From Symbiodinium sp. CCMP2592 (lineage: Eukaryota > Sar > Dinophyceae > Suessiales > Symbiodiniaceae): 64,000 bases of DNA. The position numbers were made by a program, and so were the translations under genes. The notes beneath the pieces were generated by a model. That model worked only from the letters and a program-made list of their open reading frames with translations. It was not told where the DNA came from and searched no databases. Below, one piece after another: positions 20,501 through 29,778 of this stretch. Within the stretch, counting starts at the first letter, position 1. The number at the start of each line of letters is the position of its first letter. Where the stretch lies: positions 186,001 to 250,000 of the forward strand of contig CAJNDT010005875.1 of the NCBI GenBank assembly GCA_905221615.1. The letters run 5' to 3'.

Positions 20501-23500
20501 TGCCCCCACGCTACAAAGCCACAGGAACGTGACCTTTTCCTTTCACGGTTCGAGAAAGTGTGTGCGAGACTGCGGGACTGTGCTATCCTGCTATGTGGTG
20601 TAGACCTTAACGGCAGGGTGCAGCCCAACATCCCCAATGTGACGGGCGAACTTGAAGACGGTGAGCCGGATGCGACAGGCAAACGCTTCACAGAGATCCT
20701 GGGCAACAATGGAATTTGGATCCCGGCCACCTACCCGACCCTGCACGAGGGTGCCACGGCCACCTACATGCACCCCTCTGGTGCTGAGAGTCGTATTGAC
20801 TTTCTCGCACTAGGAGGTCGAGCTCGAGTCATTGAGGCTCGCAGTTGTGTCAACCCCCAGCTTGACAACTGCAGTCCGAATGACGATCACCGCGCAGTCA
20901 CCCTCCAGCTCCGAGGCCAATTCTCGACTAGGGCTCTCGGCCAGCGAATTGTACGGAAGCGCTTTGATCTGGCAAAATTGTGGACGGATGAAGGACGGAA
21001 ACTCATTGGGGTCGCCTGTGAATCCTTCCCTCAGCCTGGCTGGGGAACCCACCCGGACCGCCATTGCCAGATGATTCAGAACCACCTTGTGGAGACCCTG
21101 CACGCACACTTTGAGAGCAAAGGCCACAATGGTAGAGCTTCGTACATTCCTGATGAAGTTTGGATCCTCAGACAGAGGAAACACTCCCTGAGATGGAGGT
21201 CCCGAAATCGCAGGCTGGCTTGGAAAAACCTGCTCAAGACGGCCCTCTACAAATGGAGAACTGGCGAGGAGGATCCGAATCACGAGGAATGCAGCAGACA
21301 GGCTGCCCTATATGAGGTGATTGCGGCGGCCGTACGCTTCACCACTGGGAGGATCCGGCGACTCATTGCGCAGGCGAAAGACACCTTCCTACGAGGAGTT
21401 GCAGCTGAAGGACATCAAAGTGCTTCAGCAATCATGCAGAGAGTCAAGGCGGCTGGACTTGGAGCAAAATCTAAACGCTCGGTTGGCCGCGCGCTCCCCC
21501 GGCTCCTCAACCCGGCAACTGGTCTGGAAGCTGCAAGTGCAAAAGATCGTGACACCATTTGGTTGGAGCATTTTGGAGCGCAGGAAGAGGGCGAGGTCAT
21601 GCCTACGACAACGCTGCTCCAACGCTGTTCTGCATGGCGGGAAGAGCGGAACTTTGATTGGACCTGGAAGGATTTGCCAAGTGTGAGAGACATTGAGGAC
21701 GTGATGCGTCGCACTAAGAGGAACAAAACTCCAGGGCTTGATCACCTACCTAGTGACTTGTTTGCCTCATGTCCGGTGGCATGTACGAGCCTATTCTACC
21801 CCCTCTATGTGAAGACGCTCCTCAATGGCAGACAACCTATTCAGTGGCGAGGCGGGGTCCTCTACGAGGCCTTCAAGAAGAGTGGACAGGAGTACCTCCC
21901 CGAAAATCATCGAAGCCTGTATGTCTCGAGCTTCGCGGGTAAAGTCCTCCACAAGGCTATGCGGTCAAAGATCGAGGAAGGGGTTAACTCCCTGCTCCAC
22001 CCCCTCCACTGCGGCACCCGCCAAGGAACTCCAGTCCTATTCCCGTCCATCTACGTTGTGTCACACCTGCGGAAGTGCGCGAGGCAACGCCGCAACGCTG
22101 CCGCTGTCTTTATAGACACAAGGGCGGCCTACTACAGAGTGGTCAGGGAATTGGTGGTGGGTGATCTGCAAGCAGGTAGGGATGTCGAAAGTCTCTTCTA
22201 CCGATTCGGTCTTGATGGGGAAGATATTTCGGAGCTGCTGCAGCTGATCCAAAGTGGTGGTATGATGACTGCTGCTGAGGTCACCTCTCCCATACAAGCT
22301 GCAGCCAGAGACTTCCTACGATTCACCTGGTTCAGCTCCCGTTTTACGGATGGCGGTCGAGTGTGCGAGGCCGCTGCTGGATCCCGACCGGGGGCGTCAT
22401 GGGCTGACTGCATATTTGCCTTCTTGTATGCCCGGGTTCTCTACCGCATCCAGGAAGTGCTATCTGGAGAAGATCTCGGTGCAGTCCTACCGTGCAACAT
22501 GGATGCTGGGCCCTTCGACTGCAACCCGGATCAGCAGCCCACGTGCTTGACGGAGATCATGGACTCAACGTGGGCTGACGACTCAGCCTACATTGTTGAG
22601 GGTGACTCGCCGGGTGACCTACTACGCCGCGCACAGAGGATCACGGCAGTTGTGTTGACGGTGTTTCGTAGCCACGGCTTGGACCCAAATCTCAAACGCC
22701 ACAAGACGAGCATCTTGCTCAGACTCTGTGGTGCCGGATCTAGGGCGGCGCGCCACGAGTTCTTCACCGACGGAAAGGCAGTTCTTCGCCTACCCGACCT
22801 CGGCGAAGAAATACATGTGGTGTCCCACTACAAGCACTTGGGTGCTATGTTGGATGCGGTGGCAGCAATGCGACAGGAGAGCCGCTACCGAACGGCGATG
22901 GCTGCTGCGGCGTATGACGCTGCCAAGGATCTTTTGCTACAGAATCGGGCGGTGTCGCTTGCCACTAGATCGGAGCTGTACCAAACGGCGGTCGTATCCA
23001 CCTACCACAACCTCGCCCTTTGGATACCGGAGGGAGATGCTTGGCACAGACTATGTGATGGTTTTTCCCGAATCACACGACGTCTACTGTGCCACTCAGT
23101 CCGGCCAGAGGAGTTGTGGCGGCTCCCGACACCAGTCATCCACTGGATCACAGGATGCTGGCCTCTGCCCTTCTTCGCCAAACGAGCTCGCCTTTCGACC
23201 TTGATGTCATTGGCGCGGACCGGGCCGCCGCCACTGTGGGCCTTGTTACAAGCTGAAGGGAAGTGGTGTGCCACTGTCCAAGAGGACCTCAGGTGGCTTG
23301 TTAAAGGGGCTGATGCCGACTGGCCAGGAGCCACCGACACTGAATGGCCAAACTGGGTCCGTGTTATGCGCGAGGCCCCCGAGAGGGTTAAGCGACGAAC
23401 ACGGAAAAGGCTTTGTGAGGATTTCTTGGAGTTCAAGGAGGCAGCTATCCTTCGAGCATGCCACTGGAAGCTTTCTAGATCCCTTGTCCATGCGGAGGAT

Positions 23501-24472
23501 ACGATCCCAGTGACTACGCAATGGCTGTGTAGAATGTGTGACAAAGCATTTCGCAGTCGGGCGGGCCTTGGGGCTCATTTTTTCAAGACGCATGGTCGTT
23601 GTGCGGAATACCGTTGCTTCGTTGACGGGAGCTTCTGCAAGGCATGCAACAAGGAATTTTGGACAAGTGGGCGACTTGAGGATCATCTCCGCGCATCGGC
23701 CAAGTGCCTACGCATCCTCAAGAAAAACTTCCAGCCGAAGACGGACGTGATCCCTGGCTATGGAAGCAAGCAAAGGCGCCAGAATGAGGTGGACAAGTTC
23801 ACCCCTGCTGCCCCCACCCAGGTTGCTGAACCCCTGGCCCAGGAGGTCTTTGATGGGTGGACCCAGTACCAGAAGCAAGCCCATGAGTCGCTTTGTGACG
23901 TCCTATTGGGCGACCTGAATGATGTCCAGGTCGACTGCAGCGTTCGGGCAGTACTGGCGAGGAACCCGCTTTTTCCGGAGGAGATCCAGCAATTGCTTGA
24001 GTTCCTGACCGGCGAGGTCTGTGAGATTCATGCGGACAAGGACTTGGACCAGTGGAGCGAGCCTGAGTTTGCCTCCATAGTCCATGCCCTCCGAAACAGT
24101 GTGGAACCCCATGCTCCTCATGCTGTTGAGCAAGAGAGGTCGCAGTACCTCCTATCGATGCGTGAGTTTGAGAAGATAGTCGATTCCTTTGACTGGCCGG
24201 AAGCCATTTTGAGCTTCCAAAGGAGCCACGTGACCCGGGCTGGCTCACATTTTACCCTGGACGATTGCTGGAAAGCTGTATGGTGTCGTGCCAGTTGTGA
24301 GTCTGTTAGTACAGCCGTGGCCCTTGATCCAGTTCTAGCACTCCCTGAGACGCTGCAGCAGCTATGGCGAGACCTGTTGAGCGGAGCCTCACCGGTTTTG
24401 CAAGCGCCGGCTAACTTTTGGGAGCATCCGGTTTCGCGGCCTTTTCGGTCGTTCCGGGCAAATGCAACTTAA
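17585..24472 (+). CDS. LINE-like ORF2: RNase H, AP-type endonuclease, reverse transcriptase, two zinc fingers
   Basis: The first in-frame ATG is at 17585, giving 2295 residues. Residues 1-620 are unassigned; 480-600 is acidic then Pro/Arg-rich. RNase H comes first: D637 (LYTDGS), E690, D718 (LFIDC) and D773 (NELADS). The exonuclease/endonuclease/phosphatase domain follows: N867 (FNVQG), E894 (LQETK), D1007-x-N1009, D1072 (SRIDF) and D1101-H1102 (DDHRAV). RT has D1511 (FIDTRAAY) and D1665-D1666 (TWADDS). Near the C-terminus are C1982-x2-C1985-x12-H-x4-H and C2018-x2-C2021-x12-H-x6-C fingers. The frame is uninterrupted and all catalytic residues are present, so this copy may be recent. RNase H ahead of the endonuclease is unlike the usual I-clade order, where it is C-terminal to RT. 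The product would nick target DNA and prime reverse transcription there. Confidence 0.9.
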   Translation: MTDMLEFMRVALCGWLNGLQLIAGATLMAVLISASTKRSCRWRPVHRRMQVINMRVLLAFAILSVSEAGVDNDRLHEPHPTMQWRQRLPAVPRQTDLELWASGQLTAREQMLRNEDRWIAERPLMHSEGESAPPTLTIPVMRTDDGPPVLTEEERRATHISVWLASPFFEVEVVDLGIAFPMSQQRFLDAVRGTTRCMPDWAETILPTTPQVGPYYGSCVAIPAWIPAAGKHVLVLDNRAIGGHTFPFYHEGNVTRASLRKQVPQEDENAVEFYVFGALSPLGEEGRAPIQGGLIKTVFIGEPCDWEPPLQPRLDDPLWWCPRAGVPQGDRAPHVVYQGPEDQLVYEDLPGADEHRADLAETLLQYPPNQCWIKVPDQPAEALCHAGRSITKQVAVNPGPRSTKEDDPSATIIFLDLRGLTHFPQWVLLTGDLFNTVEYLEGIQIPVVPGWTVLIEGGEATDNPEVLRVRDGETLNFFMKEDGELTPSPASHHEDGHDEDGSGDDDMDSTRNSGTSDDSIAPPLPDGRPRGPPPPRPVNRSRSPRRHQDSPQPTSISLATATSQPTFDMTKMTLQWPHCFEELCPCFHPWPPDWLGCQLEGIRLHPAARDAVQKSVHWADLMPKFLQGQGEFHLYTDGSAHESTGRSGYAVVILCKLGALVAVLGVLGGQIMGNTQSDWYATDTPALYAEQVALASAFLWILQARSIFPRMQCKLFIDCISAGNAASGHWRPMNAMGAQTRDLELFLREVDGINIAIEHIKSHVGNDWNELADSIAKSAMKGCRQFAEPPSATVRAFISQDLSWLGVEMMTRRTGALWYDSGGLCWDETPYHPSDLTLEELIPTTPPLPLRAETDQGDFALQVGSFNVQGLANNHRYMEEQFEYHDLGVVFLQETKQKGGQCCSKRFLRLASDAQVHWGAAIWLRRTDGFILVNSRPVLPLEENITTVHQEPRMLAVTIQIGDNKCGLISAHCPHATKPQERDLFLSRFEKVCARLRDCAILLCGVDLNGRVQPNIPNVTGELEDGEPDATGKRFTEILGNNGIWIPATYPTLHEGATATYMHPSGAESRIDFLALGGRARVIEARSCVNPQLDNCSPNDDHRAVTLQLRGQFSTRALGQRIVRKRFDLAKLWTDEGRKLIGVACESFPQPGWGTHPDRHCQMIQNHLVETLHAHFESKGHNGRASYIPDEVWILRQRKHSLRWRSRNRRLAWKNLLKTALYKWRTGEEDPNHEECSRQAALYEVIAAAVRFTTGRIRRLIAQAKDTFLRGVAAEGHQSASAIMQRVKAAGLGAKSKRSVGRALPRLLNPATGLEAASAKDRDTIWLEHFGAQEEGEVMPTTTLLQRCSAWREERNFDWTWKDLPSVRDIEDVMRRTKRNKTPGLDHLPSDLFASCPVACTSLFYPLYVKTLLNGRQPIQWRGGVLYEAFKKSGQEYLPENHRSLYVSSFAGKVLHKAMRSKIEEGVNSLLHPLHCGTRQGTPVLFPSIYVVSHLRKCARQRRNAAAVFIDTRAAYYRVVRELVVGDLQAGRDVESLFYRFGLDGEDISELLQLIQSGGMMTAAEVTSPIQAAARDFLRFTWFSSRFTDGGRVCEAAAGSRPGASWADCIFAFLYARVLYRIQEVLSGEDLGAVLPCNMDAGPFDCNPDQQPTCLTEIMDSTWADDSAYIVEGDSPGDLLRRAQRITAVVLTVFRSHGLDPNLKRHKTSILLRLCGAGSRAARHEFFTDGKAVLRLPDLGEEIHVVSHYKHLGAMLDAVAAMRQESRYRTAMAAAAYDAAKDLLLQNRAVSLATRSELYQTAVVSTYHNLALWIPEGDAWHRLCDGFSRITRRLLCHSVRPEELWRLPTPVIHWITGCWPLPFFAKRARLSTLMSLARTGPPPLWALLQAEGKWCATVQEDLRWLVKGADADWPGATDTEWPNWVRVMREAPERVKRRTRKRLCEDFLEFKEAAILRACHWKLSRSLVHAEDTIPVTTQWLCRMCDKAFRSRAGLGAHFFKTHGRCAEYRCFVDGSFCKACNKEFWTSGRLEDHLRASAKCLRILKKNFQPKTDVIPGYGSKQRRQNEVDKFTPAAPTQVAEPLAQEVFDGWTQYQKQAHESLCDVLLGDLNDVQVDCSVRAVLARNPLFPEEIQQLLEFLTGEVCEIHADKDLDQWSEPEFASIVHALRNSVEPHAPHAVEQERSQYLLSMREFEKIVDSFDWPEAILSFQRSHVTRAGSHFTLDDCWKAVWCRASCESVSTAVALDPVLALPETLQQLWRDLLSGASPVLQAPANFWEHPVSRPFRSFRANAT

Positions 24473-24739
24473 TTAGGCAGCGGACAACCACTGAAAGCAC
24501 GGAAATGCGGAAAAATAATATAATATTAAAAATATATGGTATGCTATTTGGTCGTGAAAGTCGGCACAAGGACTTGAGCAGGCCCAGAGCACATCTCTTT
24601 CTCCTCAACCAATTGCACCGCTTGCAGTCAGAAAATCGATGAAGTCCTGCAAAGCGATTCAGAGATTGCACATGATCTGTGCTTCACATCACAGATTCAA
24701 CTGACAGGCCTCACGCCAGGATTGAATTACAAACGGATC
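24473..24739. other. 3' flank of the LINE-like element
   Basis: AT-rich sequence over 24505-24545, then mixed non-coding sequence. No gene is supported. Confidence 0.4.
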
Positions 24740-24934
24740 TCAGCGTGACTCCCTACTGACGTCATCGACTCTGTTCAAGCTTGCCTGCCGCTCCCGTTGC
24801 CGAGCGATGGACAGCACTGTTCGACCTGCTTGGATCTTAGTTCCAGCTGCGGTGCCGGAACTTGAAAGCTTGTTACGCTCAACAGCGAGGATGCCTTCGT
24901 TGTCTTTGATGTTGACATCTGCCTTTGCGTCCAC
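24740..24934 (-). pseudogene. Ankyrin-repeat-like remnant
   Basis: The minus frame contains VDAKADVNIKDNEG, which matches the turn of an ankyrin repeat (LLDAGADVNIKDNEG-type). It is followed by about 45 residues without a clear repeat. No start or flanking repeats can be traced, so it looks like a fragment or single exon lying downstream of the first Mei2-like gene. Confidence 0.35.
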
Positions 24935-25029
24935 GAGCGCCTGAGGGATGTCAGGAGTTCAGGATTCCGGCTCGTGTTGCTGAAGCCCCTCGAACAACAG
25001 GCATATGAGAGCAGCCGTCGCCCGGTTTT

Positions 25030-25325
25030 CTCCCGCAAACTAAACGTCGGCATGTTGCGAGGGCGCCAAGTACGCGCCAGCATTGTTCCCTCTCTACTTA
25101 GGAGCAATGAGCAGCTGGGCTTTTTAGCTCGCAGCATGTGTTGTGCGGGCAAGATGCTGTACAAGCCGGCCAAACACGGCTTCGCGGACAACAAGGTCGA
25201 ACGCGAGCAGAGTAACATTGGGTAAAACTTTGGGTTGAACTTTGGGTACAATCTTGGGTAAAACAGGGGTAAAACAGGCACCCGAATCGAGGTCGAGGTC
25301 TCGAAGTGGGTGCCTGCAAAAGGCA
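25030..25325. repeat. Mei2-like gene 3' flank shared with the array
   Basis: Sequence such as GTTGCGAGGGCGCCAAGTAC, CTGGGCTTTTTAGCTCGCAG and ACAAGCCGGCCAAACACGGC recurs in every spacer of the Mei2-like array (36455-36600, 37520-37660, 39400-39540). This shows the two loci share a duplicated unit wider than the gene. 25220-25275 adds imperfect TTTGGGTAAAAC repeats. Confidence 0.7.
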
Positions 25326-25370
25326 AAACCGAAAATCAGTGCGAGATTTTTGTGCGAGTCACCTCCGAGT

Positions 25371-27792
25371 TTACCTGTTTGAGCCTGGACGTGGGTTCCG
25401 AACCCGTCCGGAAAGCTTTCTTGGAGCATCTGCGCTCGCCTGACGCCTGTGCCTCGAGCCCGTCGCCTTGCCTTCCACTTGGATGCTGGTGTGGTGACGA
25501 TTGCGAGGGGGTCGCGAAGACTTCGACGGCTCTGGAAAGGCCACTCGGACGCCGTTCTGAAGAACGATTGGCCTGTAGTCATCCGGCACACTCTCGTGCA
25601 TGATGGGGCTGTTGCGGTAACGCTCCACATGAGACTCAAGTCCTTGATGTGGTTCGCTCCAGCTCACTCCGCAAAGCTTCTTGCTCCGTACCACCCAGTT
25701 GGAGTAGCCGCTGAATTTGGCCCAGAATTCCGGGACATACGTAGGATCCACCAAGTTCACGAAGGCATAGCCCATGCAAGCCCGCGTCCGAAAGTCGATC
25801 GGCAAGTACAGGAAGTTGTACTTGCCCTCAAAGCCCTCTTTGTCGAGCATCGCAAGAATCATGGAGCGATTGTAGTTGTTGGGTAGATTTCTAAGCATCA
25901 CTGTCGTCCACTCTTCCATGGGTAAGTCACACTCGGTGCTCTTTGCCTTGCCATGGCCTCTTGGAAGACTAACCTCTGTCTCCAAAGCTGTGTTGCTCCT
26001 CCGGCTGCGTGCGTGCCGTCGCCGGGGCGCCTTGCTCGGAACCATCAGATCTGCATTTCTCCAGGTCTCAGCGGAGTTCTGCATCTGGGAACTGCTGCCC
26101 GACCCCGGCACCAAGCCGGCAGGCATCAAAACTGCCGTCCAACCTGTGGACGTCTCTTGCTGGGAAGAATTCGCAGCTGGCGCACTGCCTTGGCTCACTC
26201 CCGGCTCTTGTGCCAGACGGCGAAGAAGTTCATTCTCGTGCTCCAACCTGGCCACCTCCGCCATCAGCCTTTGCAGCTCATCTGTTGAGACACTCCTGTC
26301 TGAAATGTGGCTGGGGGTTGGAGGCACAAGACCCGGCATGGGACCGTGGCGACCTCCCTGCTTCGGCTGTGTCGCTCCACAGCTGGCGCTGGACCAATCC
26401 ATGCGCCTTGCGGGCTGGGCCAGGGGTTGTGCCTAAACGGTTTAAACTGGCCCACGTTCAAAGAGCAAATGCCTAAACATGTCCCATTTTCGGATCCCAG
26501 TATTTGAACTGTTCAAACGAACCACATGTTCAAACTGGTTAAACGAGATCCTTTAAGCATATCAGGGCCCCGTTGTTTAAGCAGCTATCTGTAAACGCGT
26601 CGAGCTTTCGGAAAGGAGCAGGAGCCGCAGCCCTGAATCTAGGATCTGGTTTACAGACTCCCTCACAACTAAAGAAAACTTTCCTGGCCGGGTTTGGGTC
26701 TGGAATATTACTTTCAATTACGCCACGATTTCGTATGGAGAAAAGGGAGCACATTCAAAGAACGATTGTTTGCGGGTCTGAAGATTTAGGGATGGAGGCG
26801 TCGAACTTGCTCTCACTTTCCGGCAAGACTGCTGCTGAGAGTTTGCTGATGCTTGCTTGTTTGCTGCTCTGAGAACGAAGCACGGCTGCTTTGAGAACCA
26901 AGCCCCTCCTTTCAGCAGACGCTGTTTGCCGGAGCAAGGCTTTCTGCAAAAGTTCAGGCCCTTCGGAAAAGCTTGTAGAAAGAAGCAACTTTCATTCCTT
27001 CCTGAGCTACAGGGAAGGGTTTCGGGACCCACATGAGCCTTGAGCTAAAATAGAGTCTTGAAACATGTTGAAGCACCAGGATTTCGCCTGGAGCCAGGAT
27101 GTCTAAACTGTCTAAACATTGATGCCAACCTATTTCAATATGTTTAGACGCAATGATTCCCGAGCACGATGATTTGATGTAGTCTATAGTTCTGCCAGAA
27201 GAGCTTAAGCAAAACCTGCTTAGGCTTAAACGACAGAAACGTCGAAATGATAGGTGCAACAGGCATGACGACAGAGCAGGGACGACAGGTGCAACAGATT
27301 TGACAGGTGCGACAGGTAGACAGTTTCGGTTCAAGAGTTGAAGCGGCTCTAAGATGAAACGTGTTAAGCCCATCCCTGGCACCTTGGACTTGGCGTTCTT
27401 GCGACATGGTGGAAGTCCTGCCCTGCTCGGGGCGAATTCCTTCCACTAGGAGAATCCTCGATGTGATGATAGCAGGGCAGTGGCAAAGACCTTTCGCCTT
27501 CTGTGAAGTCTGGGCTCGTTTCCGCATCACTCCAACTGTCAAGTTCGGATTCCATAGACTCCCCGGAGGAGTTCGGAGACTCTTCCGATGCCTTCTCGTT
27601 GTCCTCCGGATCTGAGGGCTCAGCCGCGTGGCGGCGCGAGTAGCCGACGTAAAGAATTGAGTCGGAGTGTGCACGCATCACTCCGGATGAGAAGGCATCT
27701 GAATCTGAAGCATCGTCAACGACTTCTATGAATGTGTTGCGCAGCACCCATCGTGGACTGGATGAGGCCTGCTCCTGTTGCACGGACTCCAT
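25371..27792 (-). CDS. Mei2-like RNA-binding protein, two-exon divergent copy
   Basis: Exon 1 is 27792-27383 (ATG at 27792) and exon 2 is 26406-25371. Joining them at AAG|GT...AAG|G restores the frame and gives 481 residues, collinear with the intact array copies. The N-terminal third is acidic and Ser-rich with the conserved PCYHHI-DSPSGR block. A short leucine-zipper-like coiled coil follows (LMAEVARLEHENELLRRL). The C-terminal third is a Mei2-type RRM (RRM_2): TTVMLRNLPNNYNRSM, GKYNFLYLPIDF and GYAFVNLVDP. After the RRM come the conserved SWSEPHQGLE region and a basic tail. Mei2 proteins bind RNA and in yeast control meiosis; the role in dinoflagellates is unknown. This copy differs from the array copies at many positions and is the only one with the intron. 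Confidence 0.85.
26407..27382 (-). other. 976-bp intron in the divergent Mei2-like gene
   Basis: The donor is CCAAG|GTGCC and the acceptor CGCAAG|GCGC, so both splice sites lie within an AAGG(T/C)GC direct repeat. The interior has clusters of GTTTAAAC/GTTCAAAC motifs near the acceptor (26437-26550). The array copies read straight through this position. Confidence 0.7.
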
Positions 27793-28836
27793 CGCGCGAA
27801 GGCACGATCTACAGGTAATCGACAGGCAACTCAGACAGTCACCCCCTGAACCAAGATCGGGGCAATGTGCGAGCAGATATCAGAGTGCCACACTCCGGCT
27901 TCATGAACCCTCATACGTCCTGCACAACATGTGCTGCCGCCTGGGTCGTTCCGACATGGCCTTCCAGGACCGCCCCAAAGAGTGGAGTCTCGCCGTCCTT
28001 CCACAGATGCTGCGTGAAGGCTCGGACAATTGCTGGCCACAGATACCGGCTGCGGTCGCCTTGTTCTGAACATCGAGCTGTGGCTTCGGTGCTTTCTCCC
28101 ATCTCAACAACCTTGCAATCGCCCATTAAAGATCGCACGGAGTGTCACTCAGCTAAGACTTGGACATCTCCATGATCTGCCTATTGCCAGTTCTTGCAGC
28201 CACGTGCAAGGCCTCAGCTTCAGAATTCAAGTTTCTGCACTCGCAAAGACAGCAGCGGTTTTGCACGCTCTGTGCGGCTGGCAGTGATCTTCCGTACCCC
28301 ATATCTTGCATAAGGGTCTGCACCTGCCTGGGAGCGTCAGGACAGAGACGTAGCGCTTTTGAAGCGGCTGCCCTGCAAAGGCCTCCAGGGCATCGAAAGC
28401 CCCATCAAAGTCCCCCTGCCAGGCGGCATCGTAGAGCTCCCGACCTTCCATCTTCCATGCGTTTGCAAAGGACTGCAGATGCTCATGCTACGCTTACTCG
28501 CACCGGATCACAAAAGTGTTAGACACATGCTCCACCAAGCAGATCGTTCAAACCCCTGTTTTTGATCCGGCTGGCTCACGCTGCGCTGCAGTCATTGCCA
28601 TTGCATCTGCAGATTCCTGGAGCCATGAATTGCGGTAATATCTTGCACATGCGTCCCCGTTGGTTGAAACTACGGCTCTCTTCGCCGGCAAAGCCGTCCA
28701 GGCTAGCCCCCGTGTCGATGAAGCTGTCTTTCTGCCCGAGGTCTTTGAAGGCCCTCAGGATGGCCAGTCGACCACCAAAGCCTCCAAATACATGCACTCC
28801 CAAATAGTACCCGTACCCCTTACCTAAGAAACCTCT
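27793..28836. other. Intergenic sequence with ankyrin-like remnants
   Basis: Apart from the fragments listed separately I see no intact gene. The first bases after 27792 share the upstream flank of the Mei2-like genes (AGGCACGAT...GGCAACTCAGACAG) for about 55 bases. Confidence 0.4.
28136..28451 (-). pseudogene. Ankyrin-repeat protein remnant
   Basis: The upstream part reads ELYDAAWQGDFDGAFDALEAF, like the first helix pair of an ankyrin protein. After a frame change the downstream part reads EALHVAARTGNRQIMEM, a typical ankyrin helix (LHVAARxGN). Stops follow at once. The pieces need at least one shift or an intron to be joined. Confidence 0.35.
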
Positions 28837-29778
28837 CTACAAAACCCTTATATAGTGTACACCGCTTGCAACCCTCGTAGTCGGAGAGTCGCGGTCAGCC
28901 ACCCTGCACAATCCTGGGTAAAGCCTAGAGAATGTTTGGACCACCCACCAGCCTCCAGATACAAGAAATACAACGTTATCATGCGGCCACTTGGAGCTCT
29001 CGTGCTTCATCTGCCTGACCAAGTCATCCACGTGGTCTGCCGCGTTGGAAGCTTCCAGGAAGCTGGCGGTGTTCAGAGTCGTAGAGAGTTTTCGTAAGTG
29101 GGGCGGCCCGATCACCACCACTTTTCGATCGAGCAACGATGGAAATGTTGATGGAACAACTGGGTTTGGCGGATTGCCGTAGTTGCCGCTACCTGCCGGA
29201 CTCTCTCTGCTAGTGAGATCTAGGTAAAAGACGGAGGTGATGAATCCTTTGAAGTTGTGATGCATTTCGTGAGTCTGGAGGAAGCTGTCGAAGTCTGAAC
29301 CGACATTATTCTGGCACAAGAAGAAGGTTCCAACCAAGACGTACATGTTGGAGTCATCCTCGGAGCCAAGCTGTTGCAGAGATGTGGCCAGATCTTTGCA
29401 TTGGTCCTGATGGTCCGAATAGCTGATCCCTTCCAGGTTGGAACCTGCTGCCCCACTGACACAGAAGACATCGCCGTCGCCAATGCGAATAAAACTCACG
29501 GGCTTACGCTCCCTGAGTCTCCTCTCGACGTCCTTTGTTGATGACTTCCGTAGGTGCTTCTGCATCGACTGTGGCACACAGTCCTGCGATGCATGGTAAC
29601 CGTGAGCTGCTGCATGGGTGTCCCGCACATGAGCTGACAACTCGTGGAAATACGAGGATGCATTGGCCGTTTGCCGCTCGGCCATCTCTGCAAAGTAGGA
29701 CTCAGTCTTGCTGACATGAATTGCATCAGCGCAGGTCCACCAGAGCACGGAAAGACAACTCAAAGGCCACGAAGCCAT
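28837..29778 (-). CDS. Secreted or membrane-anchored GT-D-fold-like protein
   Basis: ATG-initiated, uninterrupted 313 residues. The N-terminus (residues 2-20, Trp/Cys/Leu-rich, ending CADAIHV) looks like a signal peptide or anchor. SFIRIGDGD at 95-103 matches the S-hydrophobic-R-hydrophobic-G-D-G-(D/E) signature of GT-D-fold glycosyltransferases (DUF1792 type). The later KVVVIGPPHLRKL and NVVFLVSGGWWV strands fit the second half of such a fold, where a product is checked against a nucleotide-sugar site. Activity is inferred only from this pattern. A single exon is plausible because the frame is open throughout. The C-terminus (SGVHYIRVL) looks natural. Confidence 0.6.
   Translation of the reverse strand: MASWPLSCLSVLWWTCADAIHVSKTESYFAEMAERQTANASSYFHELSAHVRDTHAAAHGYHASQDCVPQSMQKHLRKSSTKDVERRLRERKPVSFIRIGDGDVFCVSGAAGSNLEGISYSDHQDQCKDLATSLQQLGSEDDSNMYVLVGTFFLCQNNVGSDFDSFLQTHEMHHNFKGFITSVFYLDLTSRESPAGSGNYGNPPNPVVPSTFPSLLDRKVVVIGPPHLRKLSTTLNTASFLEASNAADHVDDLVRQMKHESSKWPHDNVVFLVSGGWWVVQTFSRLYPGLCRVADRDSPTTRVASGVHYIRVL

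Larger units (their letters stand above)
14334..24560 (+). mobile_element. LINE-like (non-LTR) retrotransposon, approximate limits
   Basis: ORF1 (14582-15724) and a very long ORF2 (17585-24472) lie on the same strand. The 3' side ends in an A/T-rich stretch (AATAATATAATATTAAAAATATATGG, 24512-24540, quoted as two parts of a simple AT tail) that may serve as the tail. No target-site duplication was found by eye. The 1.86-kb ORF1-ORF2 spacer filled with tandem repeats is unusual, and two adjacent elements fused by rearrangement is an alternative. Confidence 0.6.
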
